DNA from: AWTP1-13 sp035253505
GTDB taxonomy: Bacteria > Pseudomonadota > Alphaproteobacteria > Rhizobiales > Hyphomicrobiaceae
DNA: 12,950 bases
Direction of reading: 5' to 3'
NCBI GenBank assembly: GCA_035253505.1
Contig: DATFCC010000030.1
Span: 1-12,950 of the forward strand
This document shows positions 7,079 through 12,950 of this stretch, piece after piece. The position numbers and the translations under genes were made by a program. A model generated the notes under the pieces. The model had not been told where the DNA came from and did not search any database. It saw only the letters and a list, made by a program, of their open reading frames with translations. Positions within the stretch are counted from its first letter, which is position 1; each line of letters begins with the position of its first letter.

Positions 7079-7098
7079 AAAAAAAGCAAGCCGCTTGC
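7079..7098 (-). terminator. Intrinsic-terminator-like hairpin on the minus strand
   Basis: Read on the minus strand, GCAAG-CGG-CTTGC is followed directly by seven T residues, the classic short stem plus U tract. The stem is only 5 bp with a 3-nt loop. No recognisable minus-strand gene lies upstream of it (above 7098), so it could end an antisense or small RNA starting in the leader or inside the binding-protein gene. Confidence 0.35.
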
Positions 7099-7099
7099 C

Positions 7100-7191
7100 A
7101 GGACCGCCCCGGCGCCGATCCGCCAGAAGGGCATGAAACGCAGGTCCTGCCGCTCGTGGCTTAAGGGAGACGCCATGAGGACCGCCCCGGC
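7100..7191 (+). repeat. 14-nt direct repeat flanking a 64-nt spacer
   Basis: AGGACCGCCCCGGC occurs exactly at 7100-7113 and again at 7178-7191. The second copy runs into the terminator-like stem at 7189. Both copies can pair in part with GGTCCT at 7143-7148 between them, which suggests a role in RNA folding rather than a transposition scar. Confidence 0.5.
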
Positions 7192-7294
7192 CGGGCTAGT
7201 CCCGGCCTTTGCGCATTTCCGCAACCCCGCTGCTGTTGGCGGTGGACCTACGCCCGTCGGCGGCCTCCGCATCGGAACCCACCTGCCCACCTGA
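7175..7294 (+). CDS. Possible 39-codon small ORF in the transporter leader
   Basis: ATG at 7175 has a good SD, AAGGGAG at 7163-7169, with a 5-nt spacer, and the frame runs to TGA at 7292-7294. The predicted peptide (start MRTAPAGLVPAFAHF) has no motif I know and is mildly hydrophobic near its start. The terminator-like hairpin at 7189-7207 lies within its first dozen codons, as in translation-coupled attenuation. A chance ORF is equally likely. Confidence 0.2.
   Translation: MRTAPAGLVPAFAHFRNPAAVGGGPTPVGGLRIGTHLPT
7189..7210 (+). terminator. Terminator/attenuator-like hairpin upstream of the transporter operon
   Basis: GGCCGGG (7189-7195) pairs perfectly with CCCGGCC (7201-7207) across a 5-nt loop, followed by TTT. 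The stem is very stable but the U tract is short. It sits about 225 nt before the binding-protein start on the same strand, where a terminator would attenuate the operon or end a small RNA. Confidence 0.4.
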
Positions 7295-7373
7295 GCGACG
7301 CACGCGTCGGCTCGGCGCCACGGCCGCGCTGTGGCCTGGGCGTCGGCGCTGTGCATTTGCGCCGCCGGCGCAA
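7293..7373 (+). other. Two compact hairpins before the binding-protein gene
   Basis: GAGCGACG (7293-7300) pairs with CGTCG plus CTC (7305-7313) with one bulged base. TTGCGCC (7357-7363) pairs perfectly with GGCGCAA (7367-7373) over a 3-nt loop. The second lies 60 nt before the start codon and has no U tract, so it is more likely an mRNA-stabilising stem or chance than a terminator. Confidence 0.35.
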
Positions 7374-7433
7374 CCCCGAAAGGACATCCCACCAGCGCAC
7401 GCATCACCGACCCCTCGGATAGCGGAGGAAATC

Positions 7434-9026
7434 ATGCATCGCCGACGTGACATGGCGCATTGGCTCTCTGGCAACGATCCCGCGAGCGACGGCCTCACGC
7501 GCCGCGAGGCAATGGCGATGGCGGCGCTCGCCTTGTCGTGTGGCCTTCCCGCGCGGGCGCATGGGGCGGAAACGGAAGGGCAGCTCACCTGGGCCGTCCA
7601 CATCTCGCTGGCACCGACCTGGTTCGACCCGGCGGAGACACCCGGCATCATCACGCCCTTCATGGTCCTCTACGCGCTGCACGACGCCATGGTGAAACCG
7701 ATGCCGGGCAATCCGCTGGCGCCGAGCCTCGCGGAATCCTGGACTGCGACGCCGGACGGCCTCGGCTACGAATTCGTCCTGCGCAAGGGCGCCAAGTTCC
7801 ACAACGGCGATCCCGTCACGGCAGAGGATGTCAAGTTCTCCTTCGATCGCTACCGCGGCACGTCCGCCAAGCAGATGCACGACCGCGTCGCCTCGGTCGA
7901 GGTGCTCGACCCGCAGCGGGTGGCTTTCAAGCTCAAGTCTCCCTGGCCCGACTTTCTCACCTTCTATGCGACGGCCACCGGTGCCGGCTGGATCGTGCCG
8001 AAGAAGTACGTGGAGAAGGTCGGTGACGAGGCCTACAAGAAGGCGCCGGTCGGCGCCGGCCCCTACAAGTTCGCCTCGTTCACGCCGGGGGTGGAGCTGA
8101 CGCTCGACGCCTACGACGACTACTGGCGCAAGAAACCGAGTGTCAAACGTCTAATCTTCAAGTCGATCCACGACGAGTCGACCCGGCTTGCCGCACTCAA
8201 GCGCGGCGAGGTCGACATCGTCTATTCGATACGCGGCGAGCTGGCCGAGGAATTGCAGCGCACGAAGGGGCTGACACTCAAGCCCACCGTAATCAACGCC
8301 CCGTTCTGGCTCTACTTCGCCGACCAGTGGGACGCGAAGTCGCCCTGGCACGACCAGCGCGTGCGCCTGGCAGCCAGCCTCGCCATCGATCGCAACAGCA
8401 TCAACGAGGCCCTCACGCTCGGCCATTCCAAGATCACCGGCAGCATCATTCCGGAGAGCTTCGAGTACTATTGGCCGACACCGCCTCCCGTCTTCGATCC
8501 GGCCAAGGCCAAGAAGCTGCTGGCGGAGGCGGGCCACGCGAACGGCTTCGATGCCGGCGAGTACTATTGCGATACCACCTACTCCAACGTCGCCGAGGCC
8601 GTGCTCAACAACCTGCAAACCGTGGGCATCCGCGCCAAGCTGCGGCCGCTGGAGCGCGCAGCCTTCTTCAAGGGGTACTCGGAGAAGAACTTCAAGAACA
8701 TCATCCAGGGCGCCAGCGGCGCCTTCGGCAATGCGGCGACGCGGCTCGAGACCTTCGCGGTGACCGGAGGTGCCTATGTCTACGGCAGCTATCCCGACAT
8801 CGATGCGCTGTTCAAGGAGCAGGCCGCCGAGCTCGACAAGAAGAAGCGCGAGGCGCTCCTGCACAAGATCCAGCAGCTCGTGCACGAGAAGACCATCTAC
8901 GCGCACATCTGGCAGCTCGCGTTCATCAACGGGGCCGGGCCGCGCGTGAAGGAATCGGGCCTGGGCCTGATCGAGGGCCACGCCTACTCGGCCCCCTATG
9001 AGGATCTGGCGCTGGCAGGCAAGTAA
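7434..9026 (+). CDS. ABC transporter substrate-binding protein, peptide/nickel (SBP family 5) type
   Basis: A 530-residue periplasmic binding protein that captures the solute and delivers it to the permease pair downstream. The N-terminus has TRREAMAMAALALSCGLPARA (from 22): a twin-arginine pair, a hydrophobic stretch and an AxA cleavage site near residue 42, so Tat export is likely. The mature protein shows the cluster-C pattern: SLAESWTATPDGLGYEFVLR, KFHNGDPVTAEDVKFSFDRY, VGAGPYKF, an RLAALKRGEVDI block, then RLAASLAIDRNSINEAL and PAKAKKLLAEAG. Length is typical of DppA/OppA relatives. The ATG at 7434 has GGAGGA at 7424-7429; an in-frame extension to 7209 is rejected because it would bury the signal peptide. 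Cys36 does not sit in a good lipobox. Permease genes begin 12 nt downstream. The substrate (peptide, glycoside, opine or other) cannot be read from the sequence. Confidence 0.92.
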   Translation: MHRRRDMAHWLSGNDPASDGLTRREAMAMAALALSCGLPARAHGAETEGQLTWAVHISLAPTWFDPAETPGIITPFMVLYALHDAMVKPMPGNPLAPSLAESWTATPDGLGYEFVLRKGAKFHNGDPVTAEDVKFSFDRYRGTSAKQMHDRVASVEVLDPQRVAFKLKSPWPDFLTFYATATGAGWIVPKKYVEKVGDEAYKKAPVGAGPYKFASFTPGVELTLDAYDDYWRKKPSVKRLIFKSIHDESTRLAALKRGEVDIVYSIRGELAEELQRTKGLTLKPTVINAPFWLYFADQWDAKSPWHDQRVRLAASLAIDRNSINEALTLGHSKITGSIIPESFEYYWPTPPPVFDPAKAKKLLAEAGHANGFDAGEYYCDTTYSNVAEAVLNNLQTVGIRAKLRPLERAAFFKGYSEKNFKNIIQGASGAFGNAATRLETFAVTGGAYVYGSYPDIDALFKEQAAELDKKKREALLHKIQQLVHEKTIYAHIWQLAFINGAGPRVKESGLGLIEGHAYSAPYEDLALAGK

Positions 9027-9038
9027 GGCGAGGCCGCG

Positions 9039-9959
9039 ATGGCGAGTTACATCCTTCGGCGAGTCGGCTACTCGCTCATCTCCCTGTTTCTTCTGTCCTT
9101 GACCATCTTCCTGTTCGTGCGCGTGACCGGCGATCCCACGACGCTGCTGATCGAGCCCGGCGCCAGCCAGGCGGACATCGACGCCATGCGTGAGCAGTTC
9201 GGGCTCGATCGGCCGATCTGGGTGCAATACTGGAGCTTCATGGCGAGCCTGCTGCAGGGCGACTTCGGCCAGTCGTTCTACTATCGCACGCCCGTCCTGG
9301 AGCTCTACCTGTCGCGTCTGCCCAACTCGCTGCTGCTAGCCCTGGCGGCGATGGCCTTCTCGCTTCTGATCGGCATCCCGAGCGGCATCCTGGCGGCGGT
9401 GCGGGTCGGCCGCTTCTGGGACCGGGCGGGCAAGGTGTTCTCCCTGCTCGGCCTGTCGCTGCCCTCCTTCTGGGTCGGCCTGGTGCTGATCCTGTTCTTC
9501 TCGGTCTACCTGGGCTGGCTGCCGTCATCGGGCTCCGGCACCATCTGGCACCTGCTGATGCCCGCCTTCGCCCTCGGCTGGTACTTCGCCGCCGCGCACA
9601 TGCGCCTTACGCGTTCCTCAATGCTCGAGGTGCTGGGCTCCGAGTACATCAAGCTGGCGCGCCTCAAGGGCCTGCCGGAATCCCTGGTCATCGCCAAGCA
9701 CGCCTTCAAGAACGCCCTGATCCCGGTGTTGACGCTGGCCGGCATCAACCTCGTCATCATGATCAACGTCGCCGTCGTGGTGGAGACCGTGTTCGCCTGG
9801 CCCGGCATCGGCCGCCTGCTCTACGAGGGCATCACGTTCCGCGATTTCCCGGTCGTTCAGGCCGTGGTCCTGCTGGGTGGGGCCATGATCGTGGTGGTGA
9901 ACCTGCTGATCGACATTCTCTACGCGGTGATCGATCCGCGCATTCGGCTGGAGGCATGA
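9039..9959 (+). CDS. ABC transporter permease, DppB/OppB type
   Basis: A 306-residue inner-membrane protein forming half of the translocation channel. It starts with a membrane helix (about 11-28) and the GDP motif, followed by a periplasmic segment with the family pattern REQFGLDRPIWVQYWSF (51-67) and GDFGQSF (74-80). Further helices lie at about 98-120, 135-157, 171-190, 228-249 and 272-297. The cytoplasmic coupling (EAA) loop spans about 202-232, with EYIKLARLKGLPE followed by KHAFKNALIPVLT, the docking site for the ATPases. It ends with the usual YAVIDPRIR. Only 12 nt separate it from the binding-protein stop, and a GGAGG at its 3' end serves the next permease. Confidence 0.94.
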   Translation: MASYILRRVGYSLISLFLLSLTIFLFVRVTGDPTTLLIEPGASQADIDAMREQFGLDRPIWVQYWSFMASLLQGDFGQSFYYRTPVLELYLSRLPNSLLLALAAMAFSLLIGIPSGILAAVRVGRFWDRAGKVFSLLGLSLPSFWVGLVLILFFSVYLGWLPSSGSGTIWHLLMPAFALGWYFAAAHMRLTRSSMLEVLGSEYIKLARLKGLPESLVIAKHAFKNALIPVLTLAGINLVIMINVAVVVETVFAWPGIGRLLYEGITFRDFPVVQAVVLLGGAMIVVVNLLIDILYAVIDPRIRLEA

Positions 9960-9963
9960 AGCC

Positions 9964-10848
9964 ATGGCGATGCGTTCCGAAGCCGTTCCGCTCACCTCCC
10001 GCACCGACTTCATTCGCGGCCTGGAGGGTTTTCCGGTGCTGCCGGTGCTGATCCTGCTCGGCATCGCCGCGCTGGCGATCTTCGCCGAAATCCTGGCGCC
10101 GCACGATCCCGAGATCGGCAAGCTGGCGGCACGCTTCCGTCCCCCCGCCTGGCAAACGGGCGGCAGCGTCGAGTACCTGCTCGGCACCGATCACCTGGGA
10201 CGCGATGTGCTGTCGCGTCTCATCTACGGCGCCCGGGTGTCGATGGTGGTGGGGATAACCGCGGTGCTGGTGGCAGGTGCGCTCGGCACGGCGCTCGGCA
10301 TCATCTCCGGTTACCTGGGCGGCTGGACCGACCAGATCATCATGCGCATCACCGACACGTGGCTGGCGCTGCCGGCGCTCACCTTCGCCATCTTCCTGAC
10401 GGCGATCGTCGGCCCGAGCGAGATCAACATCATCATCATCCTGGGTGCGGTGTACTGGACGCGCTATGCCCGCGTCATCCGCGGCGAGGTGCTTTCGCTC
10501 AAGGAGCGCGAGTTCGTTCGCCTCGCCATCGTCGCGGGCTGCTCCAAGCGCACGATCATGCTGCGTCACATCCTGCCGAACGTGATCAACTCGGCCATCG
10601 TGCTCGGCACCTTGATGCTGGGCGTCGTGGTCGTGACCGAGGCCGCACTGTCCTTCCTCGGCGTGGGCGTGCCGCCGCCGAAGCCGGCATGGGGGCTGAT
10701 GCTGGCCGATGGCAAGAAAGGGCTGATGGTCGGCTACTGGTGGCTCACCGTGCTTCCCGGCACCTGCATCATGCTGATGGTGCTTTCCGCAAACCTCCTG
10801 GGTGACTGGCTCCGTGTCAAACTCGATCCCCAACTCCGCCAGCTCTGA
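9964..10848 (+). CDS. ABC transporter permease, DppC/OppC type
   Basis: A 294-residue partner of the preceding permease. The first membrane helix is at about 24-44, followed by APHDPE and the hallmark GTDHLGRDVLSRLIYGAR (74-91). Helices at about 93-115, 137-161, 208-230 and 257-280 follow. The EAA coupling loop begins at REFVRLAIVAGCSKRTIMLRH (182-202) and includes ILPNVIN; the ALSFLGVGVPPPKPAWG segment (228-244) is typical. The ATG at 9964 lies 4 nt after the dppB-type stop, with GGAGG at 9950-9954 as SD; an ATG two codons later is an equally good start. The 3' end overlaps the frame of the next ATPase gene. Confidence 0.94.
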   Translation: MAMRSEAVPLTSRTDFIRGLEGFPVLPVLILLGIAALAIFAEILAPHDPEIGKLAARFRPPAWQTGGSVEYLLGTDHLGRDVLSRLIYGARVSMVVGITAVLVAGALGTALGIISGYLGGWTDQIIMRITDTWLALPALTFAIFLTAIVGPSEINIIIILGAVYWTRYARVIRGEVLSLKEREFVRLAIVAGCSKRTIMLRHILPNVINSAIVLGTLMLGVVVVTEAALSFLGVGVPPPKPAWGLMLADGKKGLMVGYWWLTVLPGTCIMLMVLSANLLGDWLRVKLDPQLRQL

Positions 10849-11901
10849 TCGACTGGACGCATCCGGCGCACCCGCGGCAATCGTACGGCCCGCCTCTGGC
10901 ACCCGAGATCGCGTCCTGCTCGAGATCGACGGCCTTTCCACGCACTACGTCTCCGGCCGCGGCACGCGGGTGGTGCGGGCGGTGGAGGACGTGTCGCTGC
11001 GCATCAACGCCGGTGAGACGCTGGGCATCGTCGGGGAATCGGGCTCGGGCAAGAGCACGTTGGCCCTCACCATTCTGCGCCTGCTGCCGCCGGCGGCGCG
11101 CATCGCCAGCGGGCGCATGCTGTTCGAGGGCGAGGACCTGCTGGCGAAGTCCGATACCGAGATGCGCCACGTGCGGGGCAAGCGCATCGCCATGATCCTG
11201 CAGGACCCGATGGCCTCCCTGAACCCGCTCTTTACGATCGGCGACCAGGTATCGGAGCCCATCCGCGTGCACGAAGGGCTGGGCCGCTCCCCGGCCTGGC
11301 GGCGCGCGCGCGACCTCTTGAAGGCGGTGCGCATCCCATCGCCGGAGACCCGCCTGTCGCAACATCCGCACGAGATGTCCGGCGGCATGCGCCAGCGCAT
11401 CGTCGGCGCCATCGGCATTTCCTGCGAGCCGCGCCTGCTGATCGCCGACGAGCCGACCACCAGTCTGGACCTGACCATCCAGGCGCAGTACCTCAACCTG
11501 CTGCGCGATCTGCAGCGCGAGCACGGGCTCGCCCTGATCTTCATCACGCACAACCTCGGCATCGTCGCCAAGATGTGCGACCAGCTCGCCGTCATGTATG
11601 CCGGACGCATGGTCGAGGCGGGACCGGTGCGGGAGGTGTTCAGGGCGCCGAGCCACCCCTATACCAGGGCGCTGCTCAGCTCCATTCCGCGCATGAGCGA
11701 CAGCCGCCGCCGGTTGACCGCCATCGACGGGCAGCCGCCGGACCTGGCGGCCCTGCCGCCGGGCTGCGCGTTCGCACCGCGATGCGTGAGCGTGATGGAG
11801 CGCTGCCGCACGGCCGAGCCCCCCGAGACCCGGGACAGCGGCAGGAGCGTTCGCTGCTGGCTGGCGAACGGCGAGCTGCCCAAGTCCAATGGAGCGCTCT
11901 G

Positions 11902-11902
<1 letters not shown>
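10802..11902 (+). CDS. ABC transporter ATP-binding protein, DppD/OppD type
   Basis: A 366-residue cytoplasmic ATPase powering the importer. Numbered from GTG at 10802: Walker A GESGSGKST (78-86), Q-loop Gln134, signature SGGMR (193-197) with QR following, Walker B LLIADEP (212-218) and H-loop His250. The C-terminal oligopeptide-transporter extension includes HPYTRALLSSIP (285-296). Four cysteines (C322, C328, C335, C352) have the spacing reported to hold a [4Fe-4S] cluster in Dpp ATPases. The start is uncertain. The ABC domain begins only near residue 38, no ATG lies between, and the GTG starts at 10802 or 10814 overlap the permease by 35-47 nt without a clear SD. The first ~37 residues are Ser/Ala/Pro-rich and may be a spacer. 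Confidence 0.92.
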
Positions 11903-12861
<959 letters not shown>

Positions 12862-12865
12862 CGGT

Positions 12866-12910
12866 CCGGGCCGTCCACCGCCATTCTCGACGCTGCGGCC
12901 CGGTGCTTTT
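12866..12910 (+). terminator. Candidate intrinsic terminator of the ABC transporter operon
   Basis: CCGGGCCG (12866-12873) pairs perfectly with CGGCCCGG (12896-12903), leaving a 22-nt loop, and TTTT follows at 12907-12910 after three other bases. It starts 5 nt after the last stop codon of the operon. The large loop and short U tract make it a moderate candidate. Nothing coding is seen from there to the window end. Confidence 0.45.
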
Positions 12911-12950
12911 CCGCGGCCAGGCTCGCTGCAGCACCCGCGGGCCGCGAGCC

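Larger units (their letters stand above)
7043..7210 (+). promoter_or_regulatory. Possible structured leader RNA / attenuator of the ABC transporter operon
   Basis: GACCTGCG (7069-7076) pairs perfectly with CGCAGGTC (7139-7146), enclosing the 7086-7098 hairpin. The same right-hand strand can instead pair GGTCCTG (7143-7149) with CAGGACC (7099-7105), or GGTCCT (7143-7148) with AGGACC (7178-7183) in the second copy of the direct repeat. These options exclude one another. A terminator-like hairpin follows at 7189-7210. The layout resembles a switching leader, or a ~165-nt small RNA ending at that hairpin. I do not recognise any known riboswitch class, and chance pairing is common at this GC content. 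Confidence 0.25.
6660..7433. other. Long intergenic region without a convincing protein gene
   Basis: About 770 nt between the divergently oriented LLM gene and the transporter operon. The open frames here have arginine/proline/alanine-rich, motif-free translations typical of random GC-rich sequence, and I recognise no homologue or gene remnant. Contents I can point to are a candidate promoter (7008-7036) and a 14-nt direct repeat (7100-7113 and 7178-7191). There are also hairpins at 6873-6915, 7086-7098, 7189-7207, 7293-7313 and 7357-7373. Region 6660-6870 shows nothing I can name. The length is large for a genome this compact, so it is likely regulatory or a decayed locus. Confidence 0.6.

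Noticed and set aside
6857..7294. 145-codon + strand open frame in the intergenic region.
   Set aside because: No motif or plausible SD; it crosses several hairpins, and GC-rich DNA yields such frames by chance. Only its last 39 codons have an SD worth noting.
7030..7407. 125-codon minus-strand open frame.
   Set aside because: No family resemblance, and the terminator-like T run lies inside it, which argues against translation across that point.
7209..7433. 75-residue N-terminal extension of the binding protein.
   Set aside because: It would place the Tat signal internally, has random-looking composition and ignores the strong GGAGGA SD before 7434.
11575..11901. 109-codon upstream extension of the second ATPase.
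   Set aside because: It is out-of-frame translation of the first ATPase. ATG at 11902 has an SD and begins right before the ABC domain.

Overview
The window is GC-rich (about two thirds G+C by eye) and densely coded. It carries a bacterial coenzyme F420 biosynthesis operon followed by a complete peptide-type ABC importer operon. A convergent luciferase-like oxidoreductase gene and an ~860-nt non-coding gap separate the two. Single-domain CofE, a fused CofG-CofH FO synthase, a Tat-like signal on the binding protein and dispersed hairpin repeats of a kind common in proteobacteria all suggest an F420-producing proteobacterium, perhaps an uncultured alphaproteobacterium. No rRNA or other taxonomic marker is present, so this placement is inference.

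Region 1 (1-5439, + strand): the 3' end of npdG (F420:NADPH reductase), then cofE, cofD, cofC and fbiC/cofGH. The last three junctions are all ATGA overlaps, so the set is probably one translationally coupled operon. CofG and CofH halves make the deazaflavin FO. CofC makes the activated phospho-acid, CofD joins it to FO, CofE adds glutamates, and NpdG reduces or oxidises the cofactor with NADP(H). No nitroreductase-type dehydro-F420-0 reductase domain (FbiB C-terminus) is seen here.

The most unusual feature lies inside fbiC. The linker between its two radical-SAM domains contains two unrelated palindromic repeats, at 3979-4058 and 4191-4263, plus a perfect small hairpin at 3939-3957. All are read through in frame, so they are translated into linker peptide.

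Region 2 (5466-6575, - strand): a luciferase-like (LLM) flavin- or F420-dependent oxidoreductase, convergent with fbiC and only 26 nt from it.

Region 3 (6576-7433): no convincing protein gene. It holds a candidate promoter for the LLM gene, a candidate + strand promoter near 7008-7036, several hairpins (one a terminator-like structure on the - strand), a 14-nt direct repeat and mutually exclusive pairing options. These could form a structured leader RNA for the transporter operon.

Region 4 (7434-12861, + strand): binding protein, two permeases and two ATPases of the Dpp/Opp family in tight order, closed by a candidate terminator at 12866-12910. Substrate is unknown. Its proximity to the LLM enzyme and F420 genes makes uptake of a substrate for F420-linked chemistry possible but unproven.
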